A stretch of 64,000 nucleotides of DNA, from contig NZ_BMRZ01000002.1 in the NCBI RefSeq assembly GCF_014648895.1, positions 992,001 to 1,056,000 of the forward strand. The letters run 5' to 3'. The first letter of the stretch is position 1. Each line of letters begins with the position of its first letter. The stretch is from Streptomyces tanashiensis (GTDB lineage Bacteria; Actinomycetota; Actinomycetes; Streptomycetales; Streptomycetaceae). The notes under the pieces were generated by a model, which searched no databases, had not been told where the DNA came from, and saw only the letters and a list, made by a program, of their open reading frames with translations. A program made the position numbers and the translations under genes. Shown piece after piece: positions 49,602 to 58,588 of the stretch.

Positions 49602-51182
49602 ATGCCCACCTACCTGTCCCCCGGCGTCTACGTCGAGGAAGTCGCCAGCGGCTCCCGCCCGATCGAGGGTGTCGGGACGTCCGTCGCCGCCTTCGTCGGA
49701 CTGTCGCCGACCGGCCCGCTCAACGAGCCGGTGCTCGTCACCAACTGGTCCCAGTACGTGGCGTCGTTCGGGGACTTCACGGACGGGTACTACCTCGCCC
49801 ACTCCGTGTACGGCTTCTTCAACAACGGCGGCACCGCCGCCTACGTGGTGCGCGTGGGCGGCGGCGACGCCCAGGGCGCCACGGAGCCCGTCGGAGCCGG
49901 CGCCGCCGCGCCGCGCGAGCTCGTCGCCGGTGAGGCCGTCGCGCTCGGCACCTTCCGCGTCGCGGCCGTCGCGGCCGGGTCCGAGGCCGGTGGCGCGCTC
50001 ACCGTCGAGGTGCAGGACGTCGAGGGCGAGGCCGAGCGGTTCAAGCTGGTCGTCAAGGACGGCGAGAAGGTCGTCGAGAGCTTCGACGCCTCCGCGAAGA
50101 AGAGCGCCCGCAACTACGTCGTCGCGCAGGTCAAGCAGCGCTCCAAGACCATCGTCCTGGAGGAGGCGGCGGCCGGCGGGCAGCTCGCCCGGCCCGACGC
50201 GCAGACCGTGACCCTCGCCCCGCCGGTGCAGGCCCCCGCACCGGTCGCGACGCGGGCCGACGCGCCCGCCGCGATGGAGTCCGGCCAGTTCATCGGCGAC
50301 TCCGCCGACCGCACCGGCTTCGGCGGCCTGGAGGCCTTCGACGAGATCAACATGGTCGCCGTGCCGGACCTGATGGCCGCCTACCAGCAGGGGCTCATCG
50401 ACCTGGAGCAGGTCAAGGCCGTCCAGCTCGGCCTGATCGCGCACTGCGAGCTCATGGGCGACCGGATGGCGATCCTCGACCCGCCGCCGGGCCTGAACGC
50501 CCGGGACATCCGCAAGTGGCGCCAGGAGATCGCCGGTTACGACTCGCGGTACGCGGCGCTCTACTACCCGTGGATCAAGTCCTTCGACCCGGCCGGCGGC
50601 CAGACCCGCACGGTGCCGCCGTCCGGCCACATGGCCGGCATCTGGGCCCGGAACGACTCGGAGCGCGGTGTCCACAAGGCCCCCGCCAACGAGATCGTGC
50701 GCGGCGCGGTCGACCTGGAGCTCCAGATCACGCGCGGCGAGCAGGACCTGCTCAACCCGATCGGCGTGAACTGCATCCGTGCCTTCCCCGGCCGGGGCAT
50801 CCGGGTGTGGGGCGCGCGGACCCTGGCCTCCGACCCGGCCTGGCGCTATCTGAACGTCCGCCGCTACTTCAACTACCTCGAGGAGTCGATCCTCGTCGGC
50901 ACCCAGTGGGTGGTCTTCGAGCCCAACGACCAGTCGCTGTGGGCCCGCATCCGGCGCAACATCTCGGCCTTCCTGGTCAACGAGTGGCGCCAGGGCGCCC
51001 TGTTCGGCCAGCGCGCCGAGGACGCCTTCTACGTGAAGTGCGACGCGGAGACCAACCCCCCGGAGTCGGTGGACCTCGGCCGGGTGGTCTGCGAGATCGG
51101 CATCGCCCCCGTGAAGCCCGCCGAGTTCGTGGTCTTCCGCCTCGCGCAGTTCCAGGGAGGCGGCGGCGAGCTGGAGGAGTAG
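49602..51182 (+). CDS. cis2: CIS contractile sheath protein
   Basis: A 526-residue phage-tail-sheath protein. YLSPGVYVEEVASGSRPIEG and the following TSVAAFVGLSPTGP are the sheath N-terminal hallmark; the C-terminal part (LNPIGVNCIRAFPGRGIRVWGARTL ... WRYLNVRRYFNYLEESI described by its ends) is the conserved sheath core. A variable insertion with many Ala/Glu lies at about residues 95-215. Hexameric rings surround the inner tube and contract to drive it. Placed before the tube gene, as in other systems. Confidence 0.93.
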   Translation: MPTYLSPGVYVEEVASGSRPIEGVGTSVAAFVGLSPTGPLNEPVLVTNWSQYVASFGDFTDGYYLAHSVYGFFNNGGTAAYVVRVGGGDAQGATEPVGAGAAAPRELVAGEAVALGTFRVAAVAAGSEAGGALTVEVQDVEGEAERFKLVVKDGEKVVESFDASAKKSARNYVVAQVKQRSKTIVLEEAAAGGQLARPDAQTVTLAPPVQAPAPVATRADAPAAMESGQFIGDSADRTGFGGLEAFDEINMVAVPDLMAAYQQGLIDLEQVKAVQLGLIAHCELMGDRMAILDPPPGLNARDIRKWRQEIAGYDSRYAALYYPWIKSFDPAGGQTRTVPPSGHMAGIWARNDSERGVHKAPANEIVRGAVDLELQITRGEQDLLNPIGVNCIRAFPGRGIRVWGARTLASDPAWRYLNVRRYFNYLEESILVGTQWVVFEPNDQSLWARIRRNISAFLVNEWRQGALFGQRAEDAFYVKCDAETNPPESVDLGRVVCEIGIAPVKPAEFVVFRLAQFQGGGGELEE

Positions 51183-51239
51183 TCCCCCCTCGCAGCACCC
51201 CCGTACATCCCGACCCCCTCATGAACAGGAGTGACCCGC

Positions 51240-51683
51240 ATGTCCCTCGACACCGGTGACGCCCTCACCACCCACAATTTCGGCCTGCAGATCGACGGCG
51301 TCATGGTCGAGACCCTGCAGGAGATCAGCGGCCTCACGATGGAGCAGGACGTCATCGAGTTCCAGCAGGTCTCGGCGGACGGCAAGCCGATCATCAAGAA
51401 GCTCCCCGGCGTGAAGAAGGCCGGCGAGTGCACGGTGACCCGCGGCGCCACGCAGTCCGCCGCCTTCACCGAGTGGATCTCCGCGTCCATCGCCGGCGAC
51501 ATGGGCTCGGCCCGCAAGGACGCGTCGATCATCTTCCTGGACTACCAGCTGACCGAGGTGAAGCGGTACAACCTCCGCAACGCCTGGTGCACCAAGGTCG
51601 AGCTGAGCTCCACCAAGGCCGGTGACGCCGCCGCGCTGACCGAGCAGGTCACCATCACCTTCGAAGAGCTGACCCTCGGCTGA
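51240..51683 (+). CDS. cis1: CIS inner tube protein (Hcp/gp19-like)
   Basis: A 147-residue T4 gp19-like protein: HNFGLQIDGVMVETLQEISG opens the fold and LSSTKAGDAAALTEQVTITF closes it. Hexamers stack to form the tube inside the sheath. ATG 51240 has AGGAG nine bases upstream; the GTG nine bases earlier overlaps that site. The stop overlaps the next ATG. Confidence 0.92.
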   Translation: MSLDTGDALTTHNFGLQIDGVMVETLQEISGLTMEQDVIEFQQVSADGKPIIKKLPGVKKAGECTVTRGATQSAAFTEWISASIAGDMGSARKDASIIFLDYQLTEVKRYNLRNAWCTKVELSSTKAGDAAALTEQVTITFEELTLG

Positions 51684-52102
51684 TGCGACGCGAAGGATCG
51701 TCGGGAGCGCAGCCCGACCGCCCACAGGAGCCGCTGCGGACGGAGTTCGAGTTCGAGCTGCCGCGCGGGTTCGTCGACGAGGCGGGCACCGTGCACCGCC
51801 GCGGGGCCATGCGGCTGGCCACGGCCCGGGACGAGCTGCTCCCGCTGCGGGACATCCGGGTCCGTGAGAACCCGGCGTACCTGTCCGTGGTGCTGCTCGG
51901 CCGGGTCGTCACCCGGCTGGGCACGCTCCCGTCGGTCCACGACGGGACGGTGGAGAACATGTTCGCCTCCGACCTGGCGTTCCTCCAGGACTTCTACCGG
52001 CAGATCAACGCGGAGGGCCACACGAGGGCCGCCGTCGCCTGCCCGCACTGCGAGGAGTCCTTCGAGGTCGAACTGGCCGGGAGCCGCCTGGGGGAATCGT
52101 GA
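51683..52102 (+). CDS. Conserved CIS cluster protein with CPHC motif
   Basis: A 139-residue protein. The core (RGAMRLATARDELLPLRDIR, AYLSVVLLGRVVTRLG) resembles small phage tail proteins found between the tube gene and the DUF6760 gene in injection clusters. CPHC near the C-terminus could bind zinc with nearby acidic residues. Likely an assembly factor, but the role is not known. Coupled to both neighbours by overlapping start/stop codons. Confidence 0.7.
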   Translation: MRREGSSGAQPDRPQEPLRTEFEFELPRGFVDEAGTVHRRGAMRLATARDELLPLRDIRVRENPAYLSVVLLGRVVTRLGTLPSVHDGTVENMFASDLAFLQDFYRQINAEGHTRAAVACPHCEESFEVELAGSRLGES

Positions 52103-52251
52103 CGTACGCGGCCGACCGGATCGAGGAGGAGACCGCGTACCTCGCCTTCCACTTCCACTGGGGCATGGACGACATCCTCGATCTGGAGCACGCGGACCGG
52201 CGGAGGTACGTGGCACAGGTGGCCTCGCTCGTGGAGCGGTCGCAGGCCTAA
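52099..52251 (+). CDS. DUF6760 small CIS protein (50 residues)
   Basis: A 50-residue protein (MTYAADRIEEETAYLAFHFH at the start) with GMDDILDLEHADRRRYVAQV, the pattern of the short DUF6760 family found in phage-tail-like clusters between tube and later tail genes. GTG 52099 overlaps the preceding stop by four bases. Small enough to be missed by length-filtered gene finding. Role unknown, probably assembly. Confidence 0.82.
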   Translation: MTYAADRIEEETAYLAFHFHWGMDDILDLEHADRRRYVAQVASLVERSQA

Positions 52252-52281
52252 CAGCATTTCTGTGAAAGGAGGTTGGAGACG

Positions 52282-55131
52282 GTGGGGATGTTCGAGAAGT
52301 GGCGGGGACGGAAGGCGGCCGATGCCGGTGCCGGTGCCCCCGCGCGGGACGCGGCGCCCGTCGCCCCCGCGACGGCGACCGGGGACGCGTGGCTGGGGCT
52401 GCCGCCCGTGCAGCGCGTCCTGGACGGCGCGCCGCGCACCGTCACGGAGCACGGCTTCGCCGCGTCGCTCGCCACCCACTGGAACCCCTCCTTCCAGACC
52501 GACCTCGGCCATGGCGCGGTGCCGGACGCGCCCGGAGGCGTACTCCTCGACGCGGTGCGCCCCGTACGGGAGCCGGCGGGCGCCCCGGCCGCGGAACTTC
52601 CGGGGCTGCGGCTGCCGGTGGCCGGGACGGTGCCGTCCACGCCGTCGGTTGTACAGCGCGCGATCACCGCGGAGGCGCCGGGCGGACGAAGCGCCTCCCC
52701 GTCCGGACGGGGACAGGGCGAGCCGGGCGCTCCGGCACGGGCCGACAGGCCTGTCCTGGGGCGGGGCGACGCGGCCACCCCGGCGAGGGGCGAGGCGCCC
52801 GCACCGGTACGGGGTGTGGCGTCCGCACCGGCGGGGAGCGACGCGGCGCCCACAGTTCGGGCTGCAGCCCCTTCACCGGTACGGAAACCCGTACGGGGGA
52901 AGGCGGCGGTTCCGGTACGGGGTGGAGCGTCCGCACCGGCGGGGAACGACGCGGCGCCCACAGTTCGGGCAGAAGCCCCCTCACCGGTACGGAGAGACGC
53001 AGCCACCCCGGCACGGGCCGAAGTACCCACAGCCGTACGGGGGAAGGCAGCTGCGCCGGTACGAGGTGAAGCGTCCGCACCGGTGGGGAACGACGCGGCG
53101 CCCGCAGTTCGGGCAGAAGTCCCCTCACCGGTACGGAAGGACGTGGCCACCCCGGCACGGGCTGAGGTGCCGACACCGGTACACAGGCACGCGACCGCTC
53201 CGGCGCGCGGTGAGGCAGCCTCTCCGGCACGGGGTGACGTGACCACTCCTGTAGGGAATCGTTCTGCCACCCCGGTACGGGACGGCGCCGCCGCTCCGGC
53301 ACAGGGCGGCAGCACCCCGTCCACGACCGGGCGCTCCGTCCCTCCCCGCTCGGCCCCGCCCCGCTCCACGCCTCCCGCGGTCCAGCGTGCCGCCGCGCCC
53401 GCGAGTGCTCCGGTCCGGCCGTCCCGGCCCTCCGTGCCGCCCGTGAGCGAGACAGTCGGCACATCGGGCGCGGAGCGGTCGACCTCGCCTGCCACGCCCC
53501 TGGGGCCCGTCCGTCCCACGGCCGTGCGGCGTTCGCCGCTCGTCTCCGCCCGGCCCGCCCAGCCGCCACGGCGCCTGACTCCGGCCGGCGCCGCACGACC
53601 GGCCGACCGACCCACCCCCGGCACCGCTGGCGCCCAGACCACGGCAGCCCCCACGCGTACCGCCGAGACGGGGTCCACCGCCCCGGCCGGCGTCACTCCC
53701 ACGACCGCGACCGACACCGCCGCCCCGGAGCCCCAGGCCACCGGGCGGCCCCAGAACGTCCCGGGCCCTGCTTCCCCCGCTGGGCCCGGGACTCCCGTCG
53801 GCGCGCTCGACGCTCCGGTGCAGCGCCGTCCTTCCGTACGGCGGTCACGGCGCGCCCCGGGTGCCGACTGGAGCACGACGGCAGCCACGCCACCGCCGGC
53901 CCCGCCGGCCCCGGCACCCCGGACCGACCCGGGACCTGCCACCCGACCCGTACCCCCGGCCGCTTCCCCGGCGGCACCCGCGCCTCTCCGCGCCACCACA
54001 CCCCCGGCCCGGCCGGGACTCGGCGCGCCCGTGCAGCGCTCCGCCACCGACGCACCCGCGCCGCAGGCCAGGTCCGCACCGCGCCGATCCCCGATCGGGG
54101 CGCCGATCACGCGTCCTTCCAACGCTCCGGAGGCCGCCGCCTCGCCCGCCTCAGAACCCTCGCCGGTCCAGCGTGCGACGGCGCCCCTGCCCCCGCCCAC
54201 GGATTCGGCCGGCACGCCCGGTCGCGCCACCCCGACGCAGCCCGAGCCGGGCGTCCCGACGGGTCGGCGCACCGCTGCTCCCCTGCCGACGGCCCCGCCG
54301 CAGGCTCCCGCACAGGCCGAACCGAGCCCCGCCGTACAGCGCGCCACGGCGCCCCAGCCTCCCCGGAGCCGCACCCGCACCCCGGCCGCGTCCGAGACCC
54401 CCGCTCCCCTTCCCGTGGTCACGGTCACCGACCTTCCCCGGGCCACCGCGCCCACCGTCCAGCGACGTTCGGCGCGCCCGCTCGCCACCACCCGCCCGCT
54501 CACCCCGAACCTCCCCGGCACCACAGCCGCGCCCGCCGGCCCCCGCACCTCCACCGGTCCTGCCTCGCGCACGGCGTCCCCGGCGGCCGTTCCCGTCGCC
54601 GCGCCCGGCATCTCCGCCGTCCCGCTGTCGCACCACGCGCCTCAGCCGACCGCCGCCGTCCCTCTCTCCCGCCCCTCCCCCCTGCCCACCCCCTCCGTCC
54701 AGCGCTCCGCCGGTCCGCCGCCCGCCGGCGCCGCCCGTGGCGTCGTCGTCCCCCTCGCCCCGCCGTCCGCCGTGCGGCCCGTCGCCCGCCCCGTGGTCGT
54801 CCAGCGCCAGAGCGCTCCCGCGCCCGCCGCCACTCCTGTTCCCGCGCCCGTGCTCCCCGTCCCGATCCAGCCGACCGCCGCCGCTCCCGGTGCCACTCCC
54901 CCGGCGCCGCGCACCCCCACGGTCACCCGTACCGCCCCCACCCCCTCCCCCGTACAGCGCAGCACGGCGCCCGCACCACCCGCCTCCACCGCCTCTCCTC
55001 CCGCCTCCGAATCACCATCCCAGCTCGACGAGTTGGCCCGTCGTCTCGTCACCCCGCTCTCGCGCCTCCTGCGCGCCGAGCTCCGCGCCGACCGTGAGCG
55101 GGTGGGCCGGCTCCGCGACCACGGCCACTGA
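52282..55131 (+). CDS. Large Pro/Ala-rich VQR-repeat protein of the CIS cluster
   Basis: A 949-residue, mostly disordered protein very rich in Pro, Ala, Thr and Arg. Residues about 170-340 hold degenerate tandem units with PVRG/TPAR/APVG. The tripeptide VQR occurs about eleven times, each followed by a new low-complexity block. The ordered ends are MGMFEKWRGRKAADAG at the start and LDELARRLVTPLSRLLRAEL near the end. GTG 52282 has AAAGGAGG nine bases upstream. Position between DUF6760 and the second tube gene, and the length, would suit a tape-measure or cargo-tether, but this is inference. Confidence 0.7.
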   Translation: MGMFEKWRGRKAADAGAGAPARDAAPVAPATATGDAWLGLPPVQRVLDGAPRTVTEHGFAASLATHWNPSFQTDLGHGAVPDAPGGVLLDAVRPVREPAGAPAAELPGLRLPVAGTVPSTPSVVQRAITAEAPGGRSASPSGRGQGEPGAPARADRPVLGRGDAATPARGEAPAPVRGVASAPAGSDAAPTVRAAAPSPVRKPVRGKAAVPVRGGASAPAGNDAAPTVRAEAPSPVRRDAATPARAEVPTAVRGKAAAPVRGEASAPVGNDAAPAVRAEVPSPVRKDVATPARAEVPTPVHRHATAPARGEAASPARGDVTTPVGNRSATPVRDGAAAPAQGGSTPSTTGRSVPPRSAPPRSTPPAVQRAAAPASAPVRPSRPSVPPVSETVGTSGAERSTSPATPLGPVRPTAVRRSPLVSARPAQPPRRLTPAGAARPADRPTPGTAGAQTTAAPTRTAETGSTAPAGVTPTTATDTAAPEPQATGRPQNVPGPASPAGPGTPVGALDAPVQRRPSVRRSRRAPGADWSTTAATPPPAPPAPAPRTDPGPATRPVPPAASPAAPAPLRATTPPARPGLGAPVQRSATDAPAPQARSAPRRSPIGAPITRPSNAPEAAASPASEPSPVQRATAPLPPPTDSAGTPGRATPTQPEPGVPTGRRTAAPLPTAPPQAPAQAEPSPAVQRATAPQPPRSRTRTPAASETPAPLPVVTVTDLPRATAPTVQRRSARPLATTRPLTPNLPGTTAAPAGPRTSTGPASRTASPAAVPVAAPGISAVPLSHHAPQPTAAVPLSRPSPLPTPSVQRSAGPPPAGAARGVVVPLAPPSAVRPVARPVVVQRQSAPAPAATPVPAPVLPVPIQPTAAAPGATPPAPRTPTVTRTAPTPSPVQRSTAPAPPASTASPPASESPSQLDELARRLVTPLSRLLRAELRADRERVGRLRDHGH

Positions 55132-55172
55132 CCCACGAACGACCGCACCCGCCTACCCGAGAGACCCTCCTC

Positions 55173-55610
55173 ATGCCCACGCAGCTGGACCCCGCATCCA
55201 CCGTCTTCTTCAAGCTCACCATCGACGGCCAGGACCTCGGCCTGTTCAACGGCTGCGACGGCCTCTCCTCCGAGGTGGAGGTGGAACAGCGCCGGGAGGG
55301 CGGCAACAACGGCTTCGTCTGGCAGCTCCCCACCCGTGTCACGTTCTCCACGATCCGCCTCACCCGCCCCCTCACCCCGGACACGGCCAAGGTGGCCGCC
55401 TGGATCTCGTCCCTCGCCACGGGCATCACGCGCCCGACGGCGCAGATCGCGGCGCTGCGCGCGGACGGATCGACGGTCGCGCAGTGGGGGCTCGTCGAGG
55501 TGCTGCCGGTGCGGTGGACGGGGCCGACGCTGGACCCGGCGAGTCCGGCCGTCGCCACCGAGACGCTGGAGATCGCGCACCACGGCTTCACCGACGCGGG
55601 GGGCGCCTGA
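55173..55610 (+). CDS. cis5: CIS second tube protein (gp19/Pvc5-like)
   Basis: A 145-residue phage tail tube family protein: FFKLTIDGQDLGLFNGCDG and LEIAHHGFTDAGGA mark the fold. In related systems this variant sits at the baseplate end of the tube beside the hub. One base separates its stop from the next gene. Confidence 0.85.
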   Translation: MPTQLDPASTVFFKLTIDGQDLGLFNGCDGLSSEVEVEQRREGGNNGFVWQLPTRVTFSTIRLTRPLTPDTAKVAAWISSLATGITRPTAQIAALRADGSTVAQWGLVEVLPVRWTGPTLDPASPAVATETLEIAHHGFTDAGGA

Positions 55611-55611
55611 G

Positions 55612-56352
55612 ATGGCGGGGATCATGGGGGCCCTGGCGGCCCGCGGGCTGTCCCGGGCCTCGCTCGCCATCCATCAGCCGCCGACGGATCTCGGCGGCTC
55701 GATGGGCGGTCGGATGGGCGAGGTGAAGTTCCAGTTCAATCCGGACCAGTTGCAGCTCAGCCGGTCCGCGCACTGGCACACCGAGCCGGCCGTCGCGTAC
55801 ACCCGTGGCGCGCCGCCGAAGTTCACCGGCAGCGTGCCCGCCCAGCTCCAGCTGGAGGTGTTCCTGGACCGGTCCGACGACCCTTCGTCCAACGACGTGC
55901 AGCAGCAGGTGGAGCTCCTGCTCTCCTGCTGCGAGGTGACCCAGCAGAGCATCAGCGCGAAGGCGCCGTCGCCGCCGTGGGTGGAGTTCTCGTGGGGGTC
56001 GTTCTCGACGGTGCGGTTCGTCGCCTACGTGACCTCCGTGTCCGCCACGTACACCCTCTTCAGTCCGAGCGGCATCCCGATCCGCGCCACCTGCTCGCTG
56101 TCGCTGACCGAGGTCGCCACCGCGACCAAGAAGCAGAACCCGACGTCCGGCGCTCTCTCGGCCCGCAAGGCGCACCGCACCGTCGCCGGGGACTCCCTCG
56201 CCTCGCTGGCCTGGCGGGAGTACGGCGACGCGACGCGCTGGCGGGTCATCGCCGAGGCGAACGGCATCGACGACCCGATGCGGCTGCGCCCGGGCACGGA
56301 ACTGCTGCTCCCGTCCACCACCGACATGCCGGAGACCGAGGGCGCCTCATGA
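55612..56352 (+). CDS. cis7: CIS LysM hub protein (gp53/Pvc7-like)
   Basis: A 246-residue protein with an N-terminal phage-tail region (GEVKFQFNPDQLQLSRSAHW is typical) and a C-terminal LysM-like domain (AHRTVAGDSLASLAWREYGD ... RPGTELLLPS). It is part of the baseplate-hub in contractile systems. ATG 55612 was chosen where family likeness begins. Its stop overlaps the spike gene by ATGA. Confidence 0.87.
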   Translation: MAGIMGALAARGLSRASLAIHQPPTDLGGSMGGRMGEVKFQFNPDQLQLSRSAHWHTEPAVAYTRGAPPKFTGSVPAQLQLEVFLDRSDDPSSNDVQQQVELLLSCCEVTQQSISAKAPSPPWVEFSWGSFSTVRFVAYVTSVSATYTLFSPSGIPIRATCSLSLTEVATATKKQNPTSGALSARKAHRTVAGDSLASLAWREYGDATRWRVIAEANGIDDPMRLRPGTELLLPSTTDMPETEGAS

Positions 56353-58163
56353 GCGAGAAGACCTTCACCACCGTCCTCCACGTGCAGCTCGACGGCACGC
56401 CGCTCCCGGACCCGCTGGCGGTCCGGCTCACGGAGGGCTGGGTGGACGCCAGTGTGAACGTCCCCTCCGCCTTCCAGCTGACCTTCAGCGACAAGGACGG
56501 GACGCTCACCGAGAAGTTCCCCTATCTGAAGGTCGGGGCCATGGCGGTGCTGTCGCCGTTCACCGACGGGCGGCTCGGCGAGCCGATGCTGACCGGTGAG
56601 GTCACGGCCGTGGAGGTGGACGCGGCTCCCGGGCACGGCCGGTACCTGATCCTGCGCGGCTACGACCCCGGCCACCGGCTGCTGCGCAACCGGCGTGTCG
56701 AGGGCTACCCGAACATGACGGCGTCGGACATCGTCCGGAAGCTCGCCGCGCTGAACCGCATCCCCCTCGGCAAGGTCGAGGCCACGCCCACCGTCTACGA
56801 GCTGGCCACCCAGCCCAACATCACGGACTGGGACTTCCTGTCCCGGCTGGCCCGGGAGAACGACGTCCGGCTCTCCGTCGACGCGGCGGGCCGGCTCGTC
56901 TTCGCGGCGCTGCCGCCGGCCTCCTCCGCGCCGTCCGACACCGCGCCGGCGGCGGCCAGCCCGTACGTCCTGGACTTCGGCGCGAACACCCTGCACAGCC
57001 GGGTGTCGGTGACGGCGGCCGGTCAGGTGGGGAAGGTCGACGTGCGGGGCTGGGATCCCCGTACCAAGCAGGCACTGTCCTCGCCGACGCCGGCCGTGGC
57101 GAGCCGGGAGATCGTCTCCGACATCACTCCGGCGCAGCTGTCCGCTCCCTTCGGCGCGGCCGAACTCGCCGCGACCGGAACGCCGTTCACGACACAGTCG
57201 GAGGTGACACGGGCGGCGACCGCGCTCGCGGACGACGTCACCGGGTCGTTCGCCGAGGTGGAGGTCGCCGTCACCGGCAACCCGTCGCTGAAGCCGGGGC
57301 AGCCGGTGGCCGTGAAGGGCGCGGGTTTCCCCTTCGAGGGGCGCTACACCGCCACCGGGGTGCGCCATGTCTTCGCCTCGGGGCGGCAGTTCACCACGTG
57401 GCTGACGGTGTCGGGCCGGCAGTTCCGCTCGCTGTACGGAACGGCCTCGGGCGGCGGCGAGCCCGCGCCGCCGATGCCGGGCGTCGCGGTCGCGCTCGTC
57501 ACCAACACCAAGGATCCGCTGTCCCTCGGCCGGGTCAGACTGCGCTTCCCCTGGCTCTCGGCGACGTACGAGAGCGGCTGGTGCCGGGTCGCCCAGCTCG
57601 GCGGGCGCGGCGGCGGCGGTCTCATGCTGCCCGAGGTGGACGACGAGGTGCTCTGCGCCTTCGACCGGGGCTCTCTCGAACACCCTTACGTCCTGGCCGG
57701 GTTGTACAACGGCGTCGACCGGAACACGCCGGCGACGGACCGGGTGCCGCCCGTCGATCCGACCAGCGGACGGGTCCAGTGGCGTGCCCTGACCTCGCGC
57801 ACCGGCCACACCGTGGAGCTGCGCGAGGAGGGCGGCCGGACCCGCGCCTCGCACGGCATCCGGCTGCGGACGTCGAAGGGCGGGCTGAGCGTCGAGCTGA
57901 ACGAGGCCCGCACGACGCTGACGATCGACAGCGACGGAACGGTCACGATCAGCGGGGCCCGGGGGGTCACGGTCGAGTCGGGGATGGACCTGGAGCTGTC
58001 CGCCGCGGGGAAGATCCGGCTGAACGCGGGCCTGGGCGTGGACATCAAGGCCGGGGCGAAGTTCAAGGTGCAGGCGCTGACCCAGGCCGTCGTCAACGCG
58101 CCGATGTTCATCACCTCGACCGTCCCGATGCCGAACCCCGTCGCGGCGAACCTGCCGTTCTGA
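56349..58163 (+). CDS. cis8: CIS spike protein (VgrG-like, gp27/gp5 fusion, Pvc8-like)
   Basis: A 604-residue protein. The N-terminal phage late-control-D/gp27-like part (TFTTVLHVQLDGTPLPDPLA) is followed by a gp5 OB-fold (LGRVRLRFPWLSATYESGWC) and a C-terminal beta-helical region with short repeats (ITIDSDGTVTISGARGVTV). The trimer forms the puncturing spike below the tube. No fused PAAR domain was seen. Confidence 0.9.
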   Translation: MSEKTFTTVLHVQLDGTPLPDPLAVRLTEGWVDASVNVPSAFQLTFSDKDGTLTEKFPYLKVGAMAVLSPFTDGRLGEPMLTGEVTAVEVDAAPGHGRYLILRGYDPGHRLLRNRRVEGYPNMTASDIVRKLAALNRIPLGKVEATPTVYELATQPNITDWDFLSRLARENDVRLSVDAAGRLVFAALPPASSAPSDTAPAAASPYVLDFGANTLHSRVSVTAAGQVGKVDVRGWDPRTKQALSSPTPAVASREIVSDITPAQLSAPFGAAELAATGTPFTTQSEVTRAATALADDVTGSFAEVEVAVTGNPSLKPGQPVAVKGAGFPFEGRYTATGVRHVFASGRQFTTWLTVSGRQFRSLYGTASGGGEPAPPMPGVAVALVTNTKDPLSLGRVRLRFPWLSATYESGWCRVAQLGGRGGGGLMLPEVDDEVLCAFDRGSLEHPYVLAGLYNGVDRNTPATDRVPPVDPTSGRVQWRALTSRTGHTVELREEGGRTRASHGIRLRTSKGGLSVELNEARTTLTIDSDGTVTISGARGVTVESGMDLELSAAGKIRLNAGLGVDIKAGAKFKVQALTQAVVNAPMFITSTVPMPNPVAANLPF

Positions 58164-58179
58164 GCGGAAGGAAGAAGCC

Positions 58180-58578
58180 ATGAGTGAGCACTTCGTCGGT
58201 GCGGGCTGGGCCTTTCCCCTGCGTACCGGGCCGAGCGGCTCCATCGCCCTGGTCCGGCGCGACCGCGAGATCGAGGAGTCGATGCGCCTGGTCCTGGCCA
58301 CGGCGCCGGGCGAGCGCCCGATGCGTCCCGAATTCGGCTGCGCGGTCCATGAGTTGGTGTTCGCTCCGGTCAACGACGCGACGATGGGTCGGGTCCGGTA
58401 CGAGGTGATGTCCTCGCTCGACCGCTGGGAGCCGCGCATCGAGGTGGAGGAGGTCACGGTCGCCCCCGCGCCCGGGGAGCCGACCACGCTGTACATCGAC
58501 ATCCGCTACCGGGTGCGCGGCGCGAACAATCCGCGCAATCTCGTCTTCCCCTTCTACGTCATCCCCTCCGAGGACTGA
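58180..58578 (+). CDS. cis9: CIS baseplate protein (gp25/GPW-like, Pvc9-like)
   Basis: A 132-residue lysozyme-like-fold baseplate protein: GWAFPLRTGPSGSIAL and RPEFGCAVHELVFAP are the GPW/gp25 hallmarks. It joins sheath and tube to the wedge. ATG overlaps the end of a GGAAGGAAG ribosome region. Confidence 0.9.
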   Translation: MSEHFVGAGWAFPLRTGPSGSIALVRRDREIEESMRLVLATAPGERPMRPEFGCAVHELVFAPVNDATMGRVRYEVMSSLDRWEPRIEVEEVTVAPAPGEPTTLYIDIRYRVRGANNPRNLVFPFYVIPSED

Positions 58579-58588
58579 AAGAGCCGCC

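Noticed and set aside
52273..52281. TTG 52273 as start of the VQR-repeat protein
   Set aside because: The ribosome site ends directly at this codon, leaving no spacing; GTG 52282 has the proper nine-base spacing.
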